Assembly: GCA_036377595.1 (NCBI GenBank)
Contig: DASUYB010000130.1
Location: 54,864 to 118,863 of the forward strand
Length of the DNA stretch: 64,000 nt
Direction of reading: 5' to 3'
DNA from: Longimicrobium sp.
GTDB taxonomy: Bacteria; Gemmatimonadota; Gemmatimonadetes; Longimicrobiales; Longimicrobiaceae
Shown in pieces: positions 34,054 to 47,137 of the stretch. The notes beneath the pieces were generated by a model. The model worked only from the letters and a program-made list of their open reading frames with translations. It was not told the DNA's origin and made no database searches. Position 1 is the first letter of the stretch; every line of letters starts with the position of its first letter. The position numbers were made by a program, and so were the translations under genes.

Positions 34054-34073
34054 TTGGCGCCAGCTGGAACCGC

Positions 34074-34283
34074 TCAGCAGAAGCAGTCGATTTCCGTCCG
34101 TTCGGTGCTGTTGCAGTTGCTGTAAGTGCACACCCCACATTCAGCATAGCACCGTGTGAAGCGGGTTCCTCGGTTCAGCGGGGCGTCTGCCGCGCCGACC
34201 ACTGTGCCACGCGGCCCAGCGTCGGGCACCGTCTGGAAGGTTTCGACCTTCAGGGCATCGACGTCGATCCTGAGCTTGGCCAT
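34074..34283 (-). CDS. Cys-rich RiPP precursor peptide, pinensin-like leader
   Basis: A 69-aa peptide. A strong GGAGG ribosome site lies 5 bases before ATG 34283. The leader (AKLRIDVDALKVETFQT) follows the same pattern as precursor 1 at 11453, and both share RGTV before the core (PRGTVVGAAD here). The core has six Cys among Thr/Ser (FTRCYAECGVCTYSNCNSTE, then EIDCFC) and ends in Cys. No modification enzyme, protease or transporter is adjacent: the neighbours are an FAD oxidoreductase 251 bases downstream and an AI-2E-family permease upstream. It is therefore a second orphan precursor, 22 kb from the first. Confidence 0.77.
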   Translation of the reverse strand: MAKLRIDVDALKVETFQTVPDAGPRGTVVGAADAPLNRGTRFTRCYAECGVCTYSNCNSTERTEIDCFC

Positions 34284-34434
34284 GGTTCCTCCGTGGTTCG
34301 ATGGGAGATGCCGAGCGAAGCTTTCGTAACCCGTTTGCGCACCTTTCGTGCCTTAGTAATTAGGACCTACTCGCGCCGCTCGCTGTCATTCCTCCGATCC
34401 AGCCTCTCCCGTCACTCTGAAGGCAAGCTCGCCC

Positions 34435-35559
34435 TCAATCGCCTAGGAACTCGCCGAGGGCGGCCAGGCCGGGGACGCGGTCGGCCAGCACCTTGGCGGC
34501 GGCGACGATGGGCACGGCCAGGAACGCGCCGGGCACGCCCCACAGGAACCACCACACCATCACCCCCACCAGCACCGCCACCGGGTTCAGCTTCAGCCGC
34601 CGGCCGTAGAGGATGGGGCTGACCAGGTTGTTCTGCAGCGTGGTGATGAGCAGGTACGCGCCGGGCGCCAGCAGCGCGTGCCCCGCCGAGTCGAACGTGG
34701 CCAGGCCGATCAGCGTCAGGAGCAGCACCATCAGCGCGCCGCCCAGATAGGGGATGAACTCCAGCAGCACGGTCATCATCCCCCACATTACCGGCGTGGG
34801 CATGCCGATCAGCCACATGGCCACCCCCACGGCGGCACCCTGCCCGAGGTTGATCAGCAGCGACACCACCAGGTAGCGCGAGACCACCGCCTCGGTTTCG
34901 CGCACCGCCTCCACCGCGCGCTTCTTCTCGCCGATCAGCGGCAGCACGTGCACCAGCTTGCGCAGGAACAGGTCGCCCGACGCCAGCAGGAACCACACGA
35001 GCAGCACCACCTCCACGAACGCCGACAGCACGCCGGCCGTGGTGCCGAACACCTTCGTGGCTACGCCCGGCATGGCCGGGCTCGGCGTCTCCCCGCCGGT
35101 GCCGCCGGAACCGCCGGAGCCCGCGGAGCGCGCGCCGCCGGCCGGTCCGCCGCCGGACGCACCGCCCATCGATCGGACCACGGGGTCGAAGCCGCGCGCC
35201 AGCTCGCGCAGCTTTCCCTGTGCCTTGTGGATGCTCTGCGGTGCCTCCTTCACCCAGCTCTGCACCGGCGCGGCCACCGCGAATCCCGCCCCGGCCAGCA
35301 GCGCCAGCGAGCCGAGCACCACGACGAGCGCCGCCAGGGCGGTCGGGATGCGCAGCTTCTCCAGCGCGCGCACCACCGGCCGCAGCAGCGCCATGAACAC
35401 CAGCGACAGGGCGATGGGGATGAACACCTCGCGCCCGAAGTACAGCGCGAACGCCACCGCCACCACCGCGATGACGACGGTCGCCACGGTGCGGACGGCA
35501 TCGCCGCGGCGGCGGCGCGCGCCGGGCGCGGGGGGATTGTCGGGCTGGAGATCGGTCAA
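34435..35559 (-). CDS. AI-2E family transporter (permease)
   Basis: A 374-aa integral membrane protein of the TqsA/YdiK/PerM family. An N-terminal helix pair (VATVVIAVVAVAFALYFGRE, VFIPIALSLVFMALLRPVV), a cytosolic loop with an unusually Gly/Ser-rich insert (residues about 130-155), and the conserved C-terminal block LEFIPYLGGALMVLLLTLIG, LQNNLVSPILYGRRLKLNP, VPGAFLAVPIVAAAKVLAD. Members export diverse solutes, some AI-2 or Na+. The cargo is unknown. Confidence 0.9.
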   Translation of the reverse strand: MTDLQPDNPPAPGARRRRGDAVRTVATVVIAVVAVAFALYFGREVFIPIALSLVFMALLRPVVRALEKLRIPTALAALVVVLGSLALLAGAGFAVAAPVQSWVKEAPQSIHKAQGKLRELARGFDPVVRSMGGASGGGPAGGARSAGSGGSGGTGGETPSPAMPGVATKVFGTTAGVLSAFVEVVLLVWFLLASGDLFLRKLVHVLPLIGEKKRAVEAVRETEAVVSRYLVVSLLINLGQGAAVGVAMWLIGMPTPVMWGMMTVLLEFIPYLGGALMVLLLTLIGLATFDSAGHALLAPGAYLLITTLQNNLVSPILYGRRLKLNPVAVLVGVMVWWFLWGVPGAFLAVPIVAAAKVLADRVPGLAALGEFLGD

Positions 35560-35643
35560 GGCACGTCCCGCAACGGGTTCATCACGTTCCTGCAGTCACA
35601 CCGCGTAAATGCAAGGGCGGGACCGACGTTCGTGCAGGGAGAT

Positions 35644-36552
35644 TCAGGAGGTACAGCGGATGAACTCCCCCACGACGCGCGCCAGCTCCTCGCCGCGATC
35701 CTCCTGCAGGAAGTGGCCGGCGCCGCGGATGGTGGCGTGCGGCTGTCCGGCCGCGCCCGGGATCCGCTGCTGGAACCGCCGCTCGAAGCTTCGGGTGATG
35801 CGCTCGTGCTGACCGTACGCGGTCAGGAACGGCTTCCCCCAGCGCTCCAGCACCGCCCACGCGCGGCGGTTGGCCTCCGCGGCGGGGTCGTCCGGGCGCG
35901 TGGGGACGAGCGGCGGGAAGGCGCGCGCGCCGGCCTTGTACCGCTCCGGCGGGAACGGCGCGTCGTAGGCCCGCCGCACCTCGCGCGGAAGCTTGGTATG
36001 CGATCCCGCCTGCACGATGCGGCCGGCGGGGAACCATGGCGTCCACCGCGCCCACGCCTGGCATGCGCGGAAGATCAACGGCGTGCGCCCATCCCCCGTC
36101 GGCAGCGCGGCGTTGGCGGCGACGATGCGCGCGAAGCGCTCCGGATCCTCCGCCGCGATCCGCAGCCCGATCAGCGAACCCCAGTCCTGGCAGACGAGCG
36201 TGATCGCCTCGAGCCCGATGGCCTCGATGAAGCCGCGCATCCAGTCCACGTGCCGCTGGTACGAGTACGCGCCGATATCCGCCGGCTTGTCCGACCGCCC
36301 GAACCCAACGAGATCGGGCGCCACGGCGCGGAAACCCGCCGCGGCGATGACCGGGATCATCTTGCGGTAGAGATACGACCACGACGGCTCGCCGTGCAGC
36401 ATCAGCACGGGCGATCCATCCCGCGGCCCCTCGTCCACGTAGTGAATCCGCAATCCGTCGACGGTGACGTACCGCGGCTCGAACGGATATCCGGGGAGAT
36501 CGCGAAACCGCTCGTCCGGCGTGCGCAGGATCTGGGTTGATGGACTCGTCAT
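35644..36552 (-). CDS. Haloalkane dehalogenase-like alpha/beta hydrolase
   Basis: A 302-aa alpha/beta-hydrolase of the haloalkane dehalogenase I type. Seen: oxyanion/halide segment LMLHGEPSWSYLYRKM, nucleophile elbow LVCQDWGSLIGLRIA (Asp with the halide-binding Trp next to it), and catalytic His in GAGHFLQED. The acid-residue position (usually Asp in SDxDPIT) aligns with AYGQHERITR, giving Glu. ATG 36552 was taken as start; TTG 36564 is possible. The substrate may be a haloalkane or another ester/epoxide. Confidence 0.83.
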   Translation of the reverse strand: MTSPSTQILRTPDERFRDLPGYPFEPRYVTVDGLRIHYVDEGPRDGSPVLMLHGEPSWSYLYRKMIPVIAAAGFRAVAPDLVGFGRSDKPADIGAYSYQRHVDWMRGFIEAIGLEAITLVCQDWGSLIGLRIAAEDPERFARIVAANAALPTGDGRTPLIFRACQAWARWTPWFPAGRIVQAGSHTKLPREVRRAYDAPFPPERYKAGARAFPPLVPTRPDDPAAEANRRAWAVLERWGKPFLTAYGQHERITRSFERRFQQRIPGAAGQPHATIRGAGHFLQEDRGEELARVVGEFIRCTS

Positions 36553-36610
36553 TGATGATACCAACTCCGGCTGAAGAATTGATGCAACTCGTCTGAGCCA
36601 GTGCTGAGTC

Positions 36611-36686
36611 GATTATAGATCCTTCGGCCTGCAAGCTACTGTGCATACGCTGGTTACAGTCTGGCCGGCTTCAGGATGACGTCAGT
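36611..36686. repeat. CCTTCGGCCTGCAAG...CAGGATGAC dispersed repeat
   Basis: A near copy of 16441-16514: ATAGATCCTTCGGCCTGCAAG-type start, GGTTACAGTCTGGCCGGC, TTCAGGATGACGTCAGTG. In the 352-base gap between the hydrolase and rel it is followed by element half-copy E and the rel terminator; nothing else is seen there. Confidence 0.7.
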
Positions 36687-36770
36687 GGGGCCAGTGTGGG
36701 ATGCATAAACTGAATACCCGGACTGGCATGACTCGTCTCACGCGCGGGAGCCGTGGCCGCACGCCGATGA

Positions 36771-36826
36771 TGTCCGCGAAGGCGGACAGCGTGTAGTTGT
36801 AGCCGCGACTTCAGTCGCATCGTCCC
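36771..36826. repeat. Half-copy E of the long-inverted-repeat element
   Basis: Core hairpin TGTCCGCGAAGGCGGACA (36771-36788), then GCGTGTAGTTGTAGCCGCGA as in the right arm, closing with CTTCAGTCGC instead of the usual GAATTTATTCGC. One-armed. Confidence 0.6.
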
Positions 36827-36845
36827 AGATAATTTCGCGCTCGAC

Positions 36846-36878
36846 CGCAACAAAAACGCCCCCGCGATCGCGGGGGCG
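36846..36878 (-). terminator. Rho-independent terminator of rel
   Basis: Perfect palindromic stem CGCCCCCGCGATCGCGGGGGCG (36857-36878 in two halves of 11), followed on the minus strand by TTTTTGTTG. It starts 26 bases after the rel stop. Confidence 0.92.
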
Positions 36879-36904
36879 AGCAGCCGGCCGGGCGCGGACC
36901 GCCG

Positions 36905-39115
<2,211 letters not shown>

Positions 39116-39141
39116 CAGCGCCTCCCTCGGGCCAGCACACA

Positions 39142-39172
39142 CGCCCGCCCGTCCAGAGTGGACGGGCGGGCG
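39142..39172 (-). promoter_or_regulatory. GC-rich leader hairpin upstream of rel
   Basis: 13-bp perfect stem, CGCCCGCCCGTCC (39142-39154) with GGACGGGCGGGCG (39160-39172), tiny loop, 27-57 bases before the rel ATG. It could end the upstream gene's transcript or regulate rel; no T-run is present. Confidence 0.45.
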
Positions 39173-39343
39173 CAGGAACCTGCGGCCGGGATGCTGCGCG
39201 GCGTTCGCATATCGTCAAATGTAAACGCACAGGCGCCGTAGGTCACGTCCCCCTGTGCGCGGATATGGTATCAGGCTCGAATCGCCCAGCCGCGGGTGTG
39301 ACGCACAAATGCTTCGGAGCGCCTCTATCCGGGGTGCCCCACT

Positions 39344-39646
39344 CTATTTCCTGGCTTCACGAAGCTGCGCCTCCAACTCGGCGACTCGCTTCTTCAACTC
39401 CGCGACTTCGTTCCGGAGGCGCGCCAATTCGTTCGCCTCTCCTCGATACCAAGCCTGCAGCTTGGCCAAAGTGCGCCCGTATGGCTCAGCGCCGTGAATG
39501 AAGCTCGCCAGCGTGGTGTGAGCCACACCGATTTCTTGTGCGACTAGCCGGAAGCTGCTCCGGCGCACCCGATCGGTAGCCGCGGTGCGGAGTTCGTCTA
39601 CGGATACAGCATTCTCACGGGATACAGCAGTCTCACGCGGAAGCAT
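39344..39646 (-). CDS. Small HTH protein with C-terminal coiled coil
   Basis: A 100-aa protein. The middle (SFRLVAQEIGVAHTTLASFI) reads as a helix-turn-helix of the Cro/phage-repressor kind, and the last ~35 residues (ANELARLRNEVAELKKRVAE then LEAQLREARK) form a strong leucine-heptad coiled coil for dimerisation. GGGAG lies 5-6 bases before the ATG. It is probably a small DNA-binding regulator; the target is unknown. It is divergent from the 39804 gene, which it may control. The 228-base space to rel holds only the rel leader hairpin. Confidence 0.65.
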   Translation of the reverse strand: MLPRETAVSRENAVSVDELRTAATDRVRRSSFRLVAQEIGVAHTTLASFIHGAEPYGRTLAKLQAWYRGEANELARLRNEVAELKKRVAELEAQLREARK

Positions 39647-39803
39647 TGACGCTCCCGCGTGAAAGAATTACCGTACGAAGGTGGTGCGTTTCAGGTAGGA
39701 TACACGGGACAGCCTACTTGTATTGGAGCGCTAGAACAAGGGGTCATAGATAACAGAACCGGCGCGCCCGCATCGATTGTTCATCGCGAGAAGGAGTCGC
39801 GGT

Positions 39804-40385
39804 ATGTCGAAGCTCGCCCGAAACATCGTGCTCGCCGACGGACCTGCCTGCATGCTGACCGCACAAGAATGGCGTGCGGCGCGCGAGAGGGTGGCGATGC
39901 TCAGGTCCGCGCGAGACCGGCGGATGTTCTTCGCGCTTCTGAATTACCTGGAACGGGGATGGGAGATCATTCGCCCGCTGCACGTCGTCGCGAACCGCAT
40001 CGTGTGCGGACCGGGCCTCGCCGGAGCGACCGCGGAGGACGTGACGACGTTCATCGAGTGCGATCCGATCGACGTCTTCCGCGGAATCACGAACATCTGC
40101 ATGCGCGCCATTCCAGACGCGTCGCAGCGGCCAGGACCGAACTTCGAGATCGTGGCAGATGAGGCGGGCGATCTGGCGCGGTACCTCCGCATCCTCGCGC
40201 TCGGCGCCGACCACCCCGAGTTCCCGCCCGAGCTGCGCGAGCTGGTTCGATCCACCGCAACAAAGATTACCGCCTGGAACGCCGGGCTCGCCGACGTGCT
40301 GGAGCCGGCGGAGAACTGTGTGCGCGCCCCGCCCCGGACTGCGATCTACGCGGCCAGCGCCTGCAGAGTTGGCACGCCACGGTAG
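39804..40385 (+). CDS. Hypothetical protein, unknown function
   Basis: A 193-aa soluble protein with no recognised motif. AAGGAG lies 7 bases before ATG 39804, an excellent start signal. Segments such as SARDRRMFFALLNYLERGWE, FIECDPIDVFRGITNICMRA and EFPPELRELVRSTATKITAW suggest a helical protein. Its last 40 bases overlap the 3' end of radC on the other strand. It is divergent from the small HTH-coiled-coil gene, a layout common for accessory regulator/effector pairs. The function is not known. Confidence 0.6.
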   Translation: MSKLARNIVLADGPACMLTAQEWRAARERVAMLRSARDRRMFFALLNYLERGWEIIRPLHVVANRIVCGPGLAGATAEDVTTFIECDPIDVFRGITNICMRAIPDASQRPGPNFEIVADEAGDLARYLRILALGADHPEFPPELRELVRSTATKITAWNAGLADVLEPAENCVRAPPRTAIYAASACRVGTPR

Positions 40386-41101
40386 AGCTCGCCGCGTTCC
40401 TGGAACGACCAGTAGCGCGACTCGCCAATGATGACGTGGTCGGCGACGGGGACGCCCAGGATCTCGCCGGCCTTCACCAGGTCGGCGGTGATCTGGCGGT
40501 CGGCGCCCGACGGGGTGGGCTCGCCGCTGGGATGGTTGTGCATCAGCACCACCGACGCCGCGGAGTGATGCAGCGCGTGGCGGAACACCTCGCGCGCGTG
40601 CACCAGCGACTCGTCGAGCGTGCCACGGGAGACGAGGGTTTCGTTCAGCAGCTCGTTCTGCGTGTTCAGCACCAGCACGTAGAACTCCTCGTGCTGCAGG
40701 TCGCGCATGCGGAAGCGGTAGCGCTCGTACACGTCGCGCCCGGTGGCCAGGCGGATGCGCTCGGGACGCGCCTCCTCGGCGGCGCGGCGCCCCAGCTCGA
40801 GCGCCGCCAGCACGCGCGTGGCCTTGGCCTGGCCCACGCCGCGCACGCTGCCGGCCACCACGCACACCGGCGCCGCCATCAGGCGGCGCAACGACTCGCC
40901 GCCGTCTTCGCCCGGGAACGCGGCCAGCAGATCGCCGGCCAGCTCCAGCGCGCTCCGCCCGGGCAAACCGTTGCGCGGCGCCTGCCCGGTTTCGATCAGC
41001 AGCGCCAGCAGCTCGCGGGTGGAGAGCGCCCGCACCCCCAGCGCGCGCACGCGCTCGCGAGGACGCTCGTCGACGGGCCACTGCTTGATGGGGAAGTGCA
41101 T
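40346..41101 (-). CDS. radC: RadC family JAB/MPN-domain protein
   Basis: A 251-aa protein. The N-terminal helix-hairpin-helix region (VRALGVRALSTRELLALLIE, VRGVGQAKATRVLAALELG) is followed by a JAMM metalloprotease-like domain with VVLMHNHPSGEPTPSGAD (zinc His, His, Asp) and the upstream Glu in LVSRGTLDESLVHAREVF. The name reflects an old repair phenotype; the real role is unsettled. ATG 41101 was chosen at the conserved MHFPIKQWPVDERPRERV. Its end overlaps the convergent 39804 gene. Confidence 0.93.
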   Translation of the reverse strand: MHFPIKQWPVDERPRERVRALGVRALSTRELLALLIETGQAPRNGLPGRSALELAGDLLAAFPGEDGGESLRRLMAAPVCVVAGSVRGVGQAKATRVLAALELGRRAAEEARPERIRLATGRDVYERYRFRMRDLQHEEFYVLVLNTQNELLNETLVSRGTLDESLVHAREVFRHALHHSAASVVLMHNHPSGEPTPSGADRQITADLVKAGEILGVPVADHVIIGESRYWSFQERGELYRGVPTLQALAA

Positions 41102-41190
41102 GGCTGCCACGCGGAGCAAAGGTGGATGCCCTTTACAATACCGAACAAAATACGAAAGTACCCCCACCCTGTCCAGAGTCTTTGATCACC

Positions 41191-41234
41191 CAAAGAAGAA
41201 GCGGGGTGGCGCACCCGTTGGCACGCCACCCCGC
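41191..41234 (-). terminator. Terminator downstream of secA
   Basis: 11-bp stem CGGGGTGGCG-type (41201-41211 with 41224-41234), 12-base loop, followed on the minus strand by TTCTTCTTTG. It lies 26 bases after the secA stop and before radC. Confidence 0.8.
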
Positions 41235-41259
41235 CTTCCTGCTGCCCTCTGCCCGTCCG

Positions 41260-44532
<3,273 letters not shown>

Positions 44533-44580
44533 CGGAAACGAACCCTTCCGCTCTTGTTTTCAGTCGGACATCAGACGATC

Positions 44581-44688
44581 AAAGTCCTAAGTCCTGGGTC
44601 CTAAGTCCTGAGTGGCAAAACTGTCGGACACGCCCGCGAATCTCGGACCCAAGAAACTTAGGACTTGGGACTCAGGACTCAGGACTTT
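44581..44688. repeat. Word-repeat palindrome, AGTCCTAAGTCCTG type
   Basis: Left arm 44581-44613 and right arm 44655-44688 are made of tandem AGTCCTRAGTCCTGGGTCC words; the outer AAAGTCCT/AGGACTTT ends are exact. The right arm contains the nadD stop (44672-44674), so the last residues ESPES are encoded by the repeat itself. It lies upstream of secA in the leftward direction. Confidence 0.78.
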
Positions 44689-45265
44689 CTTCTTCGCCCC
44701 GATACAGCCCCATCCGCTCGATGATCTCACGCACCGGCTCGGTCACCAGGTAGCGGATCGTCTCGCCCGCCGCGGCGCGGCGGCGCAGCTCGGTGGAGGA
44801 GACGTCGATCCTCGTGACGCTCACCGCCGTCGCGGGATACGGCAGCCCGGCGGGCACCCCTTCACCGCGCCGGGAGACGACGACCAAGCGGGCGAGACGG
44901 ACCACCTCGTCCGGCTCCTTCCACTTGGGGAGGTCGCGCAGGTTGTCGGCGCCCGTCAGGAAGAACAGCTCCGCCCCGGGGTGCCGCGCCTGCAGCTCCC
45001 GGAGCGTGGTGACGGTGTACGACGGCCCGGAGCGGCGCAGTTCCAGGTCGCACGCCTCGAACCGTTCGTCGCCGGCGATCGCCGCGCGCACCATCTCCAG
45101 CCGTGCGTCGGGCGAGGCGGCCACGGCGCCGCCCTTGAACGGGTGCACCGCCGCCGGCACCCACAGCACCCGGTCCAGCCCGAGCACCTCCGCCGCCTCC
45201 GAGGCGGCGGCCAGGTGACCCACGTGCGGTGGGTCGAAGGTGCCGCCAAACACGCCGAGCCTCAC
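44672..45265 (-). CDS. nadD: Nicotinate-nucleotide adenylyltransferase
   Basis: A 197-aa enzyme that makes nicotinate adenine dinucleotide in NAD synthesis. It has the nucleotidyltransferase motifs GVFGGTFDPPHVGHLAAA (HxGH) and ISSTELR-type (VSSTELRRRAAAGETIRYLV), with WVPAAVHPFKG and FFLTGADNLRDLPKW between. The length is normal. The final few codons lie in a word-repeat palindrome. It follows bamD after 28 bases and probably shares its transcript. Confidence 0.95.
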   Translation of the reverse strand: MRLGVFGGTFDPPHVGHLAAASEAAEVLGLDRVLWVPAAVHPFKGGAVAASPDARLEMVRAAIAGDERFEACDLELRRSGPSYTVTTLRELQARHPGAELFFLTGADNLRDLPKWKEPDEVVRLARLVVVSRRGEGVPAGLPYPATAVSVTRIDVSSTELRRRAAAGETIRYLVTEPVREIIERMGLYRGEEESPES

Positions 45266-45293
45266 CGCGCCGCCCGCCTTCCGCCGCCCCGTG

Positions 45294-46103
45294 CTACGGC
45301 GTCGGGGTGGGCGTCGACGCCGAGCCCGCCGCCGCGGCCGAATCGGCCCGCGCGGGGGTGGCGGCGGCGCTCAGCTGCCGGGCCTCGGCGCTCTGGGGGA
45401 AGTCGCGCAGCAGCCGCTGGCGCGCCTCCTCGGCCTCCTCGCGGTAGTTGATCTTCCCGTACGCCTCCACCATCCGCGCCAGCGCGGCGGGCGCCCAGGG
45501 CGTGTCGGGAAAGCCGTTGGCGGTGTCGTTGAAATAGATCACCGCCGCGTCGTACGCCTGCCGGCGCAGGTAGAACATCCCGTTCAGGTACGACTTGTAG
45601 GCCAGCTTGTCGCGCATCCCCGACACCCACTGGCGCACCGTGTCGGCCTGCGGCGTGGTGCCGTAGTACTGCGCGAAGCTCTCGCAGTAGGTGATGGCCG
45701 TCTCGGTGTACTGCTGGTCGAGCTGCGCGCGCGGCGACAGGTGGTGGTACGCGTCGCACAGGCGGTAGCGCGCCTCCTGCTGCTCGGCCTGCTGCGGATA
45801 GTCGGTGATCAGCCGCAGCAGCTCCGACGCGCTGGTCAGGTACTCGCCCGTGTGGATGTGCGAGATCCCCAGCGCCAGCAGCGCCTGCGGCATGCGCGGA
45901 TCGCCGGCGGAGTTGGCGTCGACCCAGCGCTTGATGAGGTCCGCCGCGCGGGCGTAGCGCTTGGCCTGGTACGCGGCCATCCCGCGCACATAGGCCATCT
46001 CCGGGGTGAGCGGGAGCTCCTTCTTGAAGACGGCGCAGGCGGGCAGGAAAAGCGCCACGATGAGCGCGGGGGCGAGCCTGCGCCCGATACGGTTTCTGGT
46101 CAT
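45294..46103 (-). CDS. bamD: Outer-membrane assembly lipoprotein BamD
   Basis: A 269-aa lipoprotein of the Bam complex that inserts outer-membrane beta-barrels. N-terminal signal with lipobox (LIVALFLPAC), then TPR-like repeats: MAAYQAKRYARAADLIKRWV, EQQEARYRLCDAYHHLSP, GMFYLRRQAYDAAVIYFND, ARMVEAYGKINYREEAEEAR. A disordered Ala/Ser/Thr tail ends PTPTP. The presence of BamD implies a diderm cell. It is upstream of nadD. Confidence 0.88.
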   Translation of the reverse strand: MTRNRIGRRLAPALIVALFLPACAVFKKELPLTPEMAYVRGMAAYQAKRYARAADLIKRWVDANSAGDPRMPQALLALGISHIHTGEYLTSASELLRLITDYPQQAEQQEARYRLCDAYHHLSPRAQLDQQYTETAITYCESFAQYYGTTPQADTVRQWVSGMRDKLAYKSYLNGMFYLRRQAYDAAVIYFNDTANGFPDTPWAPAALARMVEAYGKINYREEAEEARQRLLRDFPQSAEARQLSAAATPARADSAAAAGSASTPTPTP

Positions 46104-46311
46104 GCGAGCCGAGTACCCCGCCGGGCGGGGGGTTGTTCATTCCGTGTGGGCCCCGCGCATCCGGTGCACGGGGCGGGGATTTCCGCAAGGCGCGCGCCGC
46201 GCCAAGGCTGCCGTTCCGGCGGCGCGCCCGGCGCGGCGCATCCGTTTTCGTCAGGGTCCGTGCGCGTTCGGCAGGGACCCGCCATCCAGCGCGAGCCGAA
46301 CCTCATCGCCG

Positions 46312-46383
46312 GAGTGCGTGAGTGCGGAAGTGCATGAGTGCGGATCGCGCAGCGCACTCACGCACTTCCGCACTCACGCACTT
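46312..46383. repeat. Word-repeat palindrome, AGTGCGTGAGTGCG type
   Basis: 30-base arms with one or two mismatches, built from AGTGCGTGAGTGCGGAAG words, the same words as 32575-32665. It ends exactly one base before the TPR gene stop codon (46384). It occupies the right part of the 280-base gap before bamD; the left part shows nothing. Confidence 0.8.
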
Positions 46384-47115
46384 TCAGCTGGCGCCCGTCT
46401 CCCGCTGCCGCGCCAGCATCCCCAGGTAGCCCGAGACCTGCGCGTTCTCCGGCTGCTGCTGCTCGCAGCGGCGCCATTCGCGCTCGGCGTCGTCCAGGCG
46501 GCCGGCGCGGTAGTGCGCCAGCCCCAGGTTCGCGCGCGCGGCCACGAACGAGGGGCGCGCGTCGAGGATCGCCTGCAGCTCGGCCACCGCCTCGTCGGCG
46601 CGGCCCAGGTCGATCAGGGTGCGCGCCAGCTTGTTGCGGATGTCGAGGAACTGCGGGCGCAACCCCGCCGCCTTTCGGTACTCCTCCAGCGCCTCCTCGC
46701 CCGCGCCCGCCGCGGCGTAGGTGTCGCCCAGCTCGGCGTGCATGTTGGCCAGCCGCGCCGCCGCCGCGCTGCTGAAGCGGCCGCCGCCGGCCTTCTCCTC
46801 GTCGGCCTCGGCCGCGCGCTGGAAGCTCTCGCGCGCCTCGTCGATTCGCCCCAGGTCGTTCAGCGTGATGGCGCGGTTCAGGTGCGCCTCCACGTAGCCC
46901 GGGTTCAGCTCCGTGGCCCGCTCGAACGCCGCCAGCGCCTCCTCGCCCCGTCCCAGCAGCGAGAGGCAGAGGCCGATCAGGTTCTGCACGTCCGCGAACG
47001 CCGGGTGCCGCTCGGCCACGGGCTGCAGCTCTTCGAGCGCGGCGATGTAGGCGCCGCGCGCGAAGCTGTCCTTGGCCCGCGCGATCATCTGCTCGACGGC
47101 CGGGTCCAGCGCCAT
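46384..47115 (-). CDS. Tetratricopeptide-repeat protein
   Basis: A 243-aa soluble protein composed of about six TPR units: AKDSFARGAYIAALEELQPV, IGLCLSLLGRGEEALAAFER, NRAITLNDLGRIDEARESFQ, LGDTYAAAGAGEEALEEYRK, LARTLIDLGRADEAVAELQA, LGLAHYRAGRLDDAEREWRR. It has no signal peptide. It probably acts as a protein-interaction scaffold; being last in the ugd-led group it may assist polysaccharide assembly, but that is inference. Confidence 0.85.
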   Translation of the reverse strand: MALDPAVEQMIARAKDSFARGAYIAALEELQPVAERHPAFADVQNLIGLCLSLLGRGEEALAAFERATELNPGYVEAHLNRAITLNDLGRIDEARESFQRAAEADEEKAGGGRFSSAAAARLANMHAELGDTYAAAGAGEEALEEYRKAAGLRPQFLDIRNKLARTLIDLGRADEAVAELQAILDARPSFVAARANLGLAHYRAGRLDDAEREWRRCEQQQPENAQVSGYLGMLARQRETGAS

Positions 47116-47137
47116 GCGTCCTCCGCGTGAGGTGAAG

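Noticed and set aside
16185..36826. Insertion sequence or transposase
   Set aside because: No DDE, HUH or Y1 transposase motif was seen in any frame in the window; the elements are non-autonomous at best.
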